This document shows, piece after piece, positions 7,824 to 16,880 of a stretch of DNA of 31,891 bases. The notes beneath the pieces are model-generated. The model saw nothing but the letters and a program-made list of their open reading frames with translations. It was not told the origin of the DNA and did no database searches. Source of the DNA: Chrysochromulina tobinii (taxonomy: Eukaryota > Haptophyta > Prymnesiales > Chrysochromulinaceae); assembly GCA_001275005.1 (NCBI GenBank), contig JWZX01003267.1, forward strand, positions 1 through 31,891, read 5' to 3'. Made by a program: the position numbers and the translations under genes. The stretch's first letter is position 1, and every line of letters starts with the position of its first letter.

Positions 7824-9849
7824 ATGGCCTCTTCGAGCCGATTGGACACGACGACCGGCAAGTCGGCGACCGCGGTGACTTGCAACGATTTATGGTTTTC
7901 GTACGAGGTCGCGCAGAATATTTCATCCACCGCCAAGCTCGACGTGGACGTTGCAGAGTATGGAAAGGCGCTACATACACCTCGCACGAGTGATGGTGGC
8001 CTCTCGGTCGACCAGCCGCGCAGGCAGCACGCCACCTCGTGGGCAAACCACGAGATCGTATACAAACTTCAGCTCAAGGGCATCAACATGGAGCTTCCGA
8101 CGGGGTGCCGGTGTATGCTCGTCGGCGCCAACGGCGCGGGCAAGACCACGCTCATGTCTGTCATCGGCGGCAAGCACCTTTGCAAGGAGTCGGCGGTGCG
8201 TGTGCTCGGGCGCTCGGCCTTCGAGGACACGACGCTGTCGGCGGACCTCGCGCTGCTCACAGGCAACTGGACGCACACCGTCGCCTTCGCAGGCCACAAC
8301 GTGCCCTACCAGGCGATGGAGGTCTCGCAGCTCATCAGGTCCAACTCAGCCGGCGTCGACCCGGCACGCGTCGAGCGGCTCGTGACGCTGCTCGGGGTGG
8401 AGCGCTCGTGGAACCTGACCACCGTGTCAGACGGGCAGCGCCGGCGCGTGCAGATCCTGTGCAAGCTCATGAAGCCCTTCAAAATCCTGCTGCTCGACGA
8501 GATCACGACGGATCTCGATCTATTGGCAAGGCAGGACCTTCTCAACTTCCTGCGCGAGGAGTCGGAGGAGCGCGGCGTGTCGATCGTGTACTGCACGCAC
8601 ATCTTTGATGGTCTCGACGGATGGGCCTCGCACATCGCGTACATCGCCAAAGGCGAGATGATGTTCGCGCTGCCAGTCGAGGCGCTCGCCGATCGCATCG
8701 TGACGCCAGCGGCGCAGCGCGCGCGCGGCGTGGGGCACGCTCTTCTGCGCCGTGCAGCGCTGGCTGCTCGAAGCGCGTCCGGACTTTGCGGCGCTGCTCA
8801 CCGAGCCGCCCACGGGCGCAGCCTTCACGCCGCCTGCCGATGCCGCCGGCAAGCCACCCGCCGTCAAGGTGACGAACCTCACCTGGCGTTACAAGCCGGG
8901 CCAGCCTGCGCAGCTCGACAACCTGTCCTTCGAGGTGCCGCGCGGCGCGCGCTGCCTGCTCGTGGGCGCCAACGGAGCGGGCAAGACGACGTTGCTGCGG
9001 CTGCTTGGAGGCAAGTCGATGGTACCCGTCGACTCCGTCCAGTGCCTCGGATACAACGCCTTCCATGACATCGAGCTCAACACGATGATCTCGATGCTCT
9101 CTGGAGACTGGACACGCCAAGTGGCGTGCGTGGGCAACGGCGTGCCCTTCCAGGCCGACTTTTCGATCGGATACATGGCCGAGGAGTTTGCGAAGGCGCT
9201 CATCCGCGACGGGCACTACACCGAGACGCTCGTGCGCGCGCGCCTCCACCGTCTCGTGACGCTTCTGGATATGGATCTGGAGTGGCGTCTGCACCAGGTG
9301 TCAGATGGGCAGCGTCGGCGTGCGCAGTTGCTGCTCAAGCTGCTCCGACCCTCGCAGCTGCTGCTCATGGACGAAGTCACGACCGATCTCGACGTGGTCT
9401 CGCGCCAGGCGCTCCTGCAGTTCCTGCGCGAGGAGTGCGACGAGCGCGGCGCCACCGTCATCTACTCGACTCACATCCTCGACGGACTCGACGACTGGCC
9501 CTCGCACGTGCTGCACCTGATCAACGGCAAGGCCGTGTACAACGGACCGCTCGCGACGGCGCCCGGCGCCGCGCAGGGGCTCGGACCGAATGCGAGCGCG
9601 AGCGGTTCGGGCTCTCTTTTTGGGCTCGTCAAAGGCTGGCTACTCGCCGAGCGCGAGGGGGAGCGCCTCGCCGCGAAGGACATGCACGTGCCCTGTGAGA
9701 CGACCCCGCCCACCCCAATGATAATCGACGCGCCCGCCGTGCCACCCACGCCGCCGCCACCGGCCGCCGATGCAGACAAGGCGCCCGTGCGGGCTCCGGG
9801 CAAGTTTGACCGCTTTGGCAGTGGCTCGAGCAGCCAAAGAATGTACTGA
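7824..9849 (+). CDS. Tandem CAF16-type soluble ABC ATPase (two nucleotide-binding domains), frameshifted
   Basis: Two homologous ATP-binding domains without membrane helices, of the CAF16 (CCR4-associated factor 16) / ABCI type. The first starts at ATG 7824 (the open frame before it begins only at a GTG). It has Walker A VGANGAGKTTL (residues ~100-110), the family's GGKHL, signature VSDGQRRRV (~201) and Walker B ILLLDEITTDLD (~221-232), then YCTHIFDGL. The second has GANGAGKTTLLRLLGGK (8965-9015), VSDGQRRRAQ (9298-9327), LLLMDEVTTDLD (9358-9393) and STHILDGLDDWPSH, then a proline-rich tail ending KFDRFGSGSSSQRMY. The domains lie in different frames: 7824-8735 in one, then +1 to 9849. Removing one G of the GGGG at 8732-8735 joins them smoothly (RGVG to LFCAVQRWLLEARP), matching LFGLVKGWLLAERE after domain two. 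Yeast CAF16 has one such domain and binds the CCR4-NOT complex. Domain one has a ~49-residue insert at 7908-8054. Confidence 0.85.
8732..8735 (+). other. Apparent one-base insertion (frameshift) in GGGG
   Basis: Position where the frame of the first ATP-binding domain must change to that of the second. Upstream, the second frame is closed by TGA at 8701-8703, so the shift lies between 8704 and about 8742. No GT-AG intron of plausible size fits. A sequencing or assembly error is the simplest explanation; a real mutation or recoding is possible. Confidence 0.7.
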
Positions 9850-10446
9850 GGTCTGAGCGCGCGTGCGTGAGACTGTGGCAATCGCGCCCGCCGACCGTGC
9901 GCAGGTTGGACGCACGTGCCTGACGTGATGGTGGATGAAAGGACGAGGAGAGTGCGGGAGCACCGCGCAGGCCCGCCGCCGAAGAGCGTACGATCTCGGC
10001 GGTGCATCTGTACACCAACAATGCCTGTGTCCTCGGTGTCGGTATGTCAAACGGAAGGAGAGGTACGGTAGGAAAGCTCGTGGAGGTCTTCAGTTGTCGA
10101 TGCCAGTCGACAAATATGGCTGTCACCCGGGCGTCTCAGGAGTCGAGGGGGGGGGGGTGCACCGCGACCCTCGTCCGCTGCTTCCTCCGGGTCGGGTCTG
10201 CAGCGACCAGCGTGCACGCCTGGCTCGCACCCTGGAGAGGCGAGAGCGGGTCTGTGAGTTCAGTACTTCTACAGGTTCTAAGTATGTTTGAGACGCTGGA
10301 GTGGTGGAGGGCGGGATACATCGGGCGGATTCCGAAAGTTCCGATCAAACTTTTCGATTTTCACGGCAACGACCTCCGCACGGCTACTCCGTCGAGTACC
10401 CCTCCGTTCGCTATCATCGCCCTCGTGTTGAGCTCTCCTCGTTCAG
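9850..10446. other. Intergenic region, G11 homopolymer
   Basis: 597 bp between two plus-strand genes. It holds an 11-G run at 10147-10157. Open frames here (for example 10002-10559) run into the next gene out of frame and have no recognisable product. The promoter of the peptidase gene must lie here, but I see no clear TATA box. Confidence 0.5.
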
Positions 10447-12129
10447 ATGCTGAACGCGTTCGCTATCGCCGCGCTGGCGCTGCCACAGGCGCTCGTCGCG
10501 CCCGAACCGGCGGTGACCGACATCCCATCGGGCTGGTCCGTCATTGGCGAGTCGCCTAAAGACGCCCGGATCGAGCTCAACTTTGCTGTGAAGCAGCGCA
10601 ACTTGCAGTCCCTGCACGACACGCTCCTGTCTGTTTCGGACCCGAAGAGCCCGTCGTACGGCGAGCACCTTTCCAACGAGGCCGTCCACGCGCTCATCAA
10701 GCCTTCCGACGAGGACATTGCCACCGTGCACTCCTTCATAAACACCGTTGCCGGTGTCGAGCCGCGCGCGGCGTCGCCCAACTCGGACTTCATCACGGCG
10801 GTTATGACCATTGGCCAGGCGGAGGCGCTCCTTGGTGCAAAGTATGAGGTGCTGCGCCACGGGCGCGCGGGTGTGCAGGTCCACCGGGCGAGCCGCAGTG
10901 GCTACAGGCTGCCCGAGTCTGTCGCCGCCGCCGTCGACTTTGTCTCTCCGACCGTGCACGTGCCGGGCGTGCGCACGGCCAAGAAGGACCAGCTCTCACC
11001 GCTGGACGAGGTGGTAGAGTCGCCGAACGTCCCACAGCACAACGTGCCTGAGACGCTCCGCCAGCTCTACTCGATCGGTTTCGCCACCGTGGGCAACGCG
11101 ACGAGCAACAGGATGGCCGTCACCGCGTTTCTTGGTCAGATGTATAGCGAGGAGGCACTCAAAGAGTACTGGGCCGAGTACTGCTCGGAGCAGAAGCTCA
11201 CGTGCGGCAAGGGCCTGCCGACGCTTGTGGGTGACGCGACCACGGGTACGCCGGGCGTCGAGTCCATGCTCGACATTGAGACGATCACTGGCGTCGCTGG
11301 CAATGTTCACGCCGAGTTCTGGGGCTTCGCGGGCCGGAGCCCCGACAACCCGGAAAACGAGCCGTTCATGAAGTGGCTGACCCAGATGGCGTCGACCCCC
11401 GACGAGACCGTGCCTCTGATCTTCTCCACCTCGTACGGTGAGGACGAGGCCTCGTGGTCGTACGCAGCCGCCGATCGTCTCAACGTGGAGTTCGCAAAGG
11501 CGGGCACTCGAGGTATCTCTCTGCTGTACGCCAGCGGCGACGAGGGCGCAAACTGCGAGAAGGGCAAGTACGTTCCGGAGACGCCCTCCTCGTCGCCGTA
11601 CGTGACCGCCGTCGGCGGCACCGGCCCAACGACGGGCTACCCCAAGCCAGGGTTCGAGGAGGGTATCGGTCTTTCTTCGGGGGGCTTCTCAAACTACTGG
11701 CCCATGCCCGAGTGGCAGAGGGGCGCCGTGACCAAGTACCTTGCCACCGCGGAGCACCTCCCCGAGAAGTCGGTGGGCTACAACACGAGCGGGCGGGCAT
11801 ACCCCGACATCGCCGCGCAGGCCACCGGTTTCTGCGTCACGCCCTTTGGCTGTGGCGTGGCAGGTACATCATGCGCTTCCCCCACGGCGGCGGGCGTCTT
11901 CGCGCTACTCAACGATGTGAGGCTCTCCGCGGGCAAGCCGCCGCTCGGATTCCTCAATCCCTTCATCTACCAGTCCGCCGCGGCCTTCAATGATATTACC
12001 GTCGGCAACTCGGGCGGCGGCTGCGGCATCGGCATCGGCTGGCCCACTGCGAAGGCCTGGGATGCCGTCACGGGCGTGGGCACGCCAAACTTCGAGCTCC
12101 TCAAGGCGGCGGTCGTTCAGCTGCCGTGA
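10447..12129 (+). CDS. Tripeptidyl-peptidase I (sedolisin, peptidase family S53)
   Basis: 560 aa, complete pro-enzyme; TPP1/CLN2 homologue. The signal peptide is MLNAFAIAALALPQALVA. An activation (pro-kumamolisin) domain follows (about 25-185) with SGWSVIGESPKDARIELNFA and SPSYGEHLSNEAVHAL. The catalytic domain holds the sedolisin triad: Glu272 and Asp276 in VESMLDIETITG, and Ser475 in AGTSCASPTAAGVFALLND. The oxyanion Asp365 is in LLYASGDEGANC. The C-terminal calcium site is FNDITVGNSGGG with AWDAVTGVGTPNF. Glu272, Asp276 and Ser475 have the same numbers as in human TPP1. Known family members are acid serine-carboxyl peptidases of lysosomes or secretions that remove tripeptides from free N-termini. 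An acidic vacuole/lysosome or secreted location is expected here. The ATG at 10447 directly precedes the signal peptide. No break is visible. Confidence 0.95.
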   Translation: MLNAFAIAALALPQALVAPEPAVTDIPSGWSVIGESPKDARIELNFAVKQRNLQSLHDTLLSVSDPKSPSYGEHLSNEAVHALIKPSDEDIATVHSFINTVAGVEPRAASPNSDFITAVMTIGQAEALLGAKYEVLRHGRAGVQVHRASRSGYRLPESVAAAVDFVSPTVHVPGVRTAKKDQLSPLDEVVESPNVPQHNVPETLRQLYSIGFATVGNATSNRMAVTAFLGQMYSEEALKEYWAEYCSEQKLTCGKGLPTLVGDATTGTPGVESMLDIETITGVAGNVHAEFWGFAGRSPDNPENEPFMKWLTQMASTPDETVPLIFSTSYGEDEASWSYAAADRLNVEFAKAGTRGISLLYASGDEGANCEKGKYVPETPSSSPYVTAVGGTGPTTGYPKPGFEEGIGLSSGGFSNYWPMPEWQRGAVTKYLATAEHLPEKSVGYNTSGRAYPDIAAQATGFCVTPFGCGVAGTSCASPTAAGVFALLNDVRLSAGKPPLGFLNPFIYQSAAAFNDITVGNSGGGCGIGIGWPTAKAWDAVTGVGTPNFELLKAAVVQLP

Positions 12130-12672
12130 GCGTGGAACGCGCTTACAGCAATATTCGGTACACGGGGGCTCACAGGCTCGGACGCTCGCTCGGACTTGCG
12201 CAGTGGCACACACCCAGCGTAACTTGAGCGTCAAGAAGGAATGGGGTGGAGGCTCGGTGAGTTTGTGTGTCACTGCGTGCCGCGTGCAAGAGTATGTGGT
12301 TAAGTATGTGGAACGGAAAACGCCGGTCCCCGGTATTTGGCCTGTTCGGGAGGGCGACGACCGGACCCGCACCCACTGGAACCACAAACCAGGACAGCAG
12401 CCCGAGCCGCAGTCGTCGTCGGCGCGGGGCCGGCACCCGCACCCGCATCGGCCCAATGTCGCGTCGTGTCCGGTCCGGCCATGGGTCCGGCGCGGGCGCC
12501 GGGTCCGCCCGGCCGCGGCGCCGCGGCCCCCAAGCAATTGCCAATGCCCCCAACGAAGGGGCCAAGCCCAAGGCGGCCCCGCGCGCCGGCGGCGGCGCGG
12601 TTCCAGGTGCGATAAAAAATGGCGGAACCGAATCCCGACTGATTGTTTCATACGAACGCACAACACTCGAAA
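12130..12672. other. Convergent intergenic region, GC-rich
   Basis: 543 bp between the 3' ends of the peptidase gene (+) and the carrier-protein gene (-). The part 12480-12600 is a run of gcc/ggc-rich, partly self-complementary sequence. Open frames here are low-complexity Arg/Pro/Ala products of the base composition; I find no supported gene. Confidence 0.5.
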
Positions 12673-13062
12673 TCACGGCGCCGGCGCGGCGCCGGCAGCA
12701 GCGACGAGCATGGATAAGTGATCGGATTCGTGAGCTGGAGCAAGAGCGGCTCCATTCAGCGAGGGGAGCCTGGCACCGATGTCTTGCCTGCGAGCCGCTT
12801 CAAGTGCAAGAACCACATCATCGAACGGCAGCTTGAGCAGCTCGAATGTTGTTAGCTCCGCTTCGAGCGTTTTGAAACACCAGCCCTTCAACGCGATGCC
12901 CATGGCCGATGTGAGGCCGAGTTCAAGGATGGTCGCCGACGGCGCCACGGCCGCGGCAGCGGCTATCTCCTCCTCAGTGCGCTCCAGCAGCGACGCAATC
13001 TTAGCGATCAGCTGACCGCGCAGCACTGCGAGCTCCGCGTTGTCGCTCAGATGGCGCTTCAT
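12673..13062 (-). CDS. Standalone acyl/peptidyl carrier-like protein (phosphopantetheine-binding fold)
   Basis: 129 aa from the first ATG (13062); the frame opens 12 codons earlier only at a TTG. Helix 1 is VLRGQLIAKIASLLERTEEE. The attachment region is ATILELGLTSAMGIALKGW, matching the carrier pattern LGLDSLxAVELKNW, with the Ser of LTSAM (about residue 55) as the predicted 4'-phosphopantetheine site. The last conserved helix is LTTFELLKLPFDDVVLALEAA. The usual Asp before the Ser is Thr here. Carrier proteins hold acyl chains in fatty-acid or polyketide synthesis. The spacing and the GIALKGW helix II resemble polyketide-synthase carrier domains more than the fatty-acid ACP of plastids. No synthase gene lies in the window, so partner and pathway are unknown. 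A last exon of a larger gene is an alternative. Confidence 0.65.
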   Translation of the reverse strand: MKRHLSDNAELAVLRGQLIAKIASLLERTEEEIAAAAAVAPSATILELGLTSAMGIALKGWCFKTLEAELTTFELLKLPFDDVVLALEAARRQDIGARLPSLNGAALAPAHESDHLSMLVAAAGAAPAP

Positions 13063-13263
13063 AGTCGGACCAAGGTGGATGGGAGCTCGCCGGCGCAAGG
13101 TGTGAATATGAAATTAGTGAGTCGGGTGCAGGATGATAAACTTATTACAGGGGACACAAATCTTGGACGTGTCACTTTTGAAAGTTTTTTTTGAAACCTT
13201 TTGACGAACCATTAGATCGACGAGGAGGGCGTCCCGGGGCTCGCTTATCGTCGTCACAGGCAG

Positions 13264-13668
13264 ATGCTCGTCGACTACTTCGCAGAAGACTTCCGGCAAG
13301 AAAACCAACACTTGGCCGCCTTACCCACTGCAGCGAGCCTCATTAGACTGGCGTCCAAGGAAAACATCGCTTCGATTCAGGACTTGTCGCCGCAGTACAC
13401 CCTTCAGGAGAGTTTTCATATCCCATCATGCGAGATCCTTCTTCCGCCGGAAGCTGAATCGTCTAGCGCGCCACCGTCAGCGGCGTCCTCGCCCCTCGAG
13501 CATTCACGCCTGGCACGTCGATGGCTGAAGGGCATCTCCGACCGAGACGGCGAGACGCCTTCAATGCTAGACCTGCAGGTCTTGGTATCTTCATTAGCCG
13601 TCAACGCTCAAAGCTCACCCACGAGCATCGTACCCAGCGGGCCGGACTTCCCATACGTGCATGAATGA
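13264..13668 (+). CDS. Hypothetical protein, weak
   Basis: 134 aa from the ATG at 13264. The frame is open back to a TAG at 13213-13215, and that AG could itself be an intron acceptor. The N-terminus MLVDYFAEDFRQENQ faintly recalls an Hsp70 segment (MVDYFxxEFKR), but the following residues do not continue the match. The rest is Ser/Pro/Ala-rich with no recognised domain. It could be an exon of an unseen gene or a chance frame. It lies between the divergent 5' end of the carrier-protein gene and the convergent 3' end of the spliced gene at 13913. Confidence 0.3.
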   Translation: MLVDYFAEDFRQENQHLAALPTAASLIRLASKENIASIQDLSPQYTLQESFHIPSCEILLPPEAESSSAPPSAASSPLEHSRLARRWLKGISDRDGETPSMLDLQVLVSSLAVNAQSSPTSIVPSGPDFPYVHE

Positions 13669-13912
13669 TGCAGATGTACCTGTGTGTTAGCTCATGATTG
13701 TGTAATGTTGGGTGTGGTACTGCCGGGCCTTCCGCCCTCCGGCTTCCGACTTGTGCATGCACAGTGCCGACCGCGGCGCGGCAGTCTAGGATCTGAGTCA
13801 GTTGTGTTCAAAGTTGCATGTACCTTAGACCTTCTTCAGTCAATACCTGTCTAGTCTCTAAAAAGCCAGCACTTGAGCCGCGCCGCCCACCGTAATCACT
13901 CGGGCGCAGACG

Positions 13913-15003
13913 CTACGAGAGCACCTTCAGATTGGCGGCCGGCACCGCTACCCACACGCCGCGGTGCCGTTCCACGTCCGTGATCTTGCTTTCGAGCAGG
14001 ACTGGGACTAGCCCGCCGAGCTGCTCCTGCCGCTTGTCTAAGGCACCCTGCTCCCCTGCCTTCGCGCCAACGGCTTTGATCACCCAAGCAGGTGGGTCCT
14101 TGCTCACGCGACCTCTACGGCCATTGTACTGAGCGAGATTGACATCGAACGCATTCATCGTAATGCCAGATACGTCCTCGAGTCCCTTGAGTTGAACGAC
14201 GCTCCCCTCCGAAAGTGGGTTGCGGCCGTGCGCTGCTGCTCGGAGGGCCGCCTGGCTTCCCTGCTTTGTGACCGGCGTCTTGATGGGCGCAGCCGCGATC
14301 GCAACCCGAGCCTCATAAACCTTCTCCGCCTGCCGATGGGAAAGAAGCCGATGGGAGCGCAAGCTTCGCGTGTGAGCGCATGGCGAGGGATGCATGGACC
14401 AAACAGAGCGCGCTACATGGCGACTCCAAGAACTTCGCGAGTTCGACAAATTACCGCCTCTGAGTCCGCCTTGGCTTGCTCTTCGAGCTCCATAATTCGC
14501 ATCACTCCCGATTGCAACAAACTTTCTGGTAGATCAACGTCGATGCCTTCGTTGATGGCATCTTGAATGGTGGTTGCCCAATATTGACACAGTGTCGATT
14601 GTTTCTGCCGCTGATCCTGCAGGGTGCGGTGCGTCAAGCCCTCCTTTGCTCCACTTGCGAGCTTCGCTTTGCTCCGCTCGAAAGCTAATTTTGAATTCTG
14701 GATGGCCTCCTCCAAATTTCGCTTGCATTGACGCAACCGCTCGCCAGCCATGACGGCTGCAGCGTCAATGCGAGGCACTTTGGGCGCCCCAAATGCCAGC
14801 ACGGTTGTGGCCAACGACATCTCGCCTCGGGTCCCTAATTTCAGCGGTGGCTGCTCGTGCTTGCCGCGGCCTTTGGAAGTCTTTTCCGTTGCTGCTGCTT
14901 GAGAGGACTGGCGTCGTACAGGGGCAGCGATTTCGAAAGGATTCGATCTCGCTGCCGACCGTCCTTTTGCGCCACACGTGGGCCGTACGACCGCGGCCGC
15001 CAT
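13913..15003 (-). CDS. Coiled-coil protein with C-terminal SH3-like module (two exons)
   Basis: Exon 1 is 15003-14455 and exon 2 is 14329-13913 (minus strand), 321 aa. The 125-nt intron starts GTAATTTG and ends after a pyrimidine-rich tract at CGGCAG. Both exons are in phase 0, so KADSEA joins AEKVYEARVA. The N-terminus is basic and Ala-rich (MAAAVVRPTCGAKGRSAARS), possibly a targeting or nuclear segment. The middle is helical (GERLRQCKRNLEEAIQNSKL; IMELEEQAKADSEAAEKVYEA). The C-terminus has a small beta module: VVQLKGLEDVSGITMNAFD, YNGRRGRV, LVPVLLES, VWVAVPAANLKVL. It follows the pattern V-x-L-x-GL ... NG-x-x-G-x-V ... NL-x-VL. The same pattern occurs in the transferase at 16881. These modules are SH3-like in outline, with unknown ligand. 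Function unknown. Confidence 0.72.
14330..14454 (-). other. Intron, 125 nt, GT-AG, phase 0
   Basis: On the minus strand the donor is GCG|GTAATT and the acceptor TCGGCAG|GCG, preceded by a TTCTTTCCC tract. Reading through gives a stop 14 codons later, while splicing joins two open frames that each continue for over 130 codons. Confidence 0.75.
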
Positions 15004-15172
15004 TGGCTGGGAAAGCGGCAGTTTTTAGAATGGACTCGATCGATTTGGAAAGCCAACGGAATCTGCAAGAATGAATGAGGACCGGGCATTCTCGAATCTT
15101 TGGATTTCGTGAAGGGCGCGGTTAGAGATTTTTAATTAGGTTCCTAAGTCGCCGTGCGCACCAGCGTTCAGC

Positions 15173-16480
15173 ATGTTTTGCACAACGCACATCGAACGTG
15201 CGTGGGACCCTGTAGGTGAAGATCGCATGCGGAGGGCTCGGCTTGGTGCCTTCGCTAAGGCCTCGTCCAGGTGGGCACGATTGTCGACAATAGCATCGTG
15301 CCGGCTGCTGCATGACGGGCGCGCGCTTGAGGTGTCGCTCGATGATGATCAGTCATTTCGCTTTCACGCCTTCTGGCTCAGGGACAACGCTGCCTCAACG
15401 AGGATGAAAAGCAATGGTCAGCGGCTGGTGAGCGTAAATGACTTGCTGAGTGACGAACGAATATCAACTGTCTCAGTAATGGACGGCGGAATGGCGCTCA
15501 CTGTTACGTTTGCGTCCGGCGAGGCTTCGCGCTATCCCGTGGCGTGGCTCACGCAGCACGCATATGACCGACCGCGGCGTGAACAGCGTGTCGCTGCGCA
15601 CGTAGAACTTTGGGATGCCTCGATCAACGCCATCCCACACGAGGACCTGCCAGCGATGCAAGCCGACCCGTCGCGGCTCGCATCATGGCTGGATGGCATG
15701 CGTCGCTACGGATGCGCCAAGCTTAGCGGAGGCCGTGCGGAGGCGGGCGCGCTGTTCGAGGTCATCGAGCTCTTCGGGTATGTGCGCGAGACCAATTATG
15801 GTCGGCATTTTGATGTGAAGACAAAACCGAACCCGGCCAACCTCGCCGATAGTGCCCTAGGCCTACAGGCGCACACCGACAACCCATATCGGGACCCGGC
15901 CCCAACGGTGCAGCTGCTGTACTGCATCGAGAACTCGTGCGATGGTGGCGAGAACACGCTCGTCGACGGCTTTGCAGCAGCCGTGCGCCTGCGCCGCGAG
16001 GATCCCAACGGATTCGGGCTGCTCGCTGGATTCCCGGCATGCTTTGCCTATGAGCAGAACGCCGCCTCCGATTACACTCGCGCGAGCTTGCACTCGCGCA
16101 AGCCGATGATCGCGCTCGCTGTCGATGGCACAGTCGAGTCGATCAGCTTCAACAATCGATCGATCGCGCCACTCTCGGGCGTGCCGTATGAGCACATGAT
16201 CGCCTACTACGACGCGTACAAGCGCTTTGCGCGCATCATCGACGACCCGACCATGACCGTCAGCTTCAAGCTGAAGCCGGGCGAGGCCTTCCTCGTCGAC
16301 AACCGTCGCGTTCTGCACGGTCGCAGGGCGTTTGATGCCAGCGTTGGCGGCTCGCGTTGGTTGCAGGGCTGCTATGCCGACGTTGATGGGTTGTACTCGA
16401 CGCTCCGTGTCTTGCGGGCCGCTGCTCATGGGAGTGCGAGTGCCAATCGAGCCTCGAACCGATGCGATGAAGTGTCATGA
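15173..16480 (+). CDS. Gamma-butyrobetaine dioxygenase-like 2-oxoglutarate/Fe(II) oxygenase
   Basis: 435 aa from ATG 15173. A second ATG at 15227 (residue 19) begins a better mitochondrial-type leader (MRRARLGAFAKASSRWARLS), so the true start may be there. The N-terminal domain has FRFHAFWLRDNAAS, typical of the gamma-butyrobetaine/trimethyllysine hydroxylase family (DUF971 part). The TauD-type core has the iron ligands His234 and Asp236 in QAHTDNPYRDPAPTVQLLYC, distal His382 in RRVLHGRRAF, and the 2-oxoglutarate Arg395 in GSRWLQGCYADVDGLYSTL. CIENSCDGGENTLVDGFAAA also fits. HTDNPY followed by GCYADVDGLYS favours gamma-butyrobetaine dioxygenase (last step of carnitine synthesis) or a related bacterial-type trimethylamine-compound oxygenase over trimethyllysine dioxygenase. 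Exact substrate is not settled by sequence. Divergent from the 13913-15003 gene, 170 bp apart. Confidence 0.85.
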   Translation: MFCTTHIERAWDPVGEDRMRRARLGAFAKASSRWARLSTIASCRLLHDGRALEVSLDDDQSFRFHAFWLRDNAASTRMKSNGQRLVSVNDLLSDERISTVSVMDGGMALTVTFASGEASRYPVAWLTQHAYDRPRREQRVAAHVELWDASINAIPHEDLPAMQADPSRLASWLDGMRRYGCAKLSGGRAEAGALFEVIELFGYVRETNYGRHFDVKTKPNPANLADSALGLQAHTDNPYRDPAPTVQLLYCIENSCDGGENTLVDGFAAAVRLRREDPNGFGLLAGFPACFAYEQNAASDYTRASLHSRKPMIALAVDGTVESISFNNRSIAPLSGVPYEHMIAYYDAYKRFARIIDDPTMTVSFKLKPGEAFLVDNRRVLHGRRAFDASVGGSRWLQGCYADVDGLYSTLRVLRAAAHGSASANRASNRCDEVS

Positions 16481-16880
16481 GTCTCGCTCTCCGCGGTACC
16501 ACTGGTGGCCAAAAGGCAGGGCGCTCATCGAACACTGGTGGCCAGCACGTGCTGCCGGCGATCAGGATCGACGAAATGTAGGGCGTAGGGTGCGCGAAGC
16601 CGCCCGCTTCGAGCTACACAGCGCCCGCTTCGAGCAACACAGCGCACGGGTGGAAGCCATAAGGCCACCGGCGAAAAAGGCCGCGCGCTTCGGTGGTCTG
16701 CCGTCCTGCGGTGCTCGACTGACTCACAGTCCAGTTTCTTCCACATAGTTAACAGTTCCGGCACTTCCACCGCATCTTCGCGGTTCGGGATCAATCAAGG
16801 GTGCTGCGTTTTCAGGGTCTAGGTGATAACACTGGCAGTTCACAGACTAAGTTTTTGCCCAGGGGAGCCTGCACATCCAC
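16481..16880. other. Intergenic region with a two-copy 21-bp tandem repeat
   Basis: 400 bp between two plus-strand genes. A 21-bp unit beginning cgcccgcttcgag and ending acacag is present twice (16601-16621 and 16622-16642) with one mismatch. An actggtggcca motif also occurs twice (16500-16550). No supported gene. Confidence 0.5.
16601..16642. repeat. Tandem repeat, 2 x 21 bp
   Basis: The two units differ at one base (gagct versus gagca). It is noncoding as far as can be seen. Confidence 0.7.

Noticed and set aside
10002-10559. 185-codon plus-strand frame overlapping the peptidase start
   Set aside because: It runs into the peptidase gene in another frame and has no protein-like features.
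720-12129. Possible lysosomal gene pair (phosphodiester glycosidase and tripeptidyl-peptidase I)
   Set aside because: They lie about 9 kb apart with unrelated genes between, and the glycosidase substrate is unknown; no functional link is supported.
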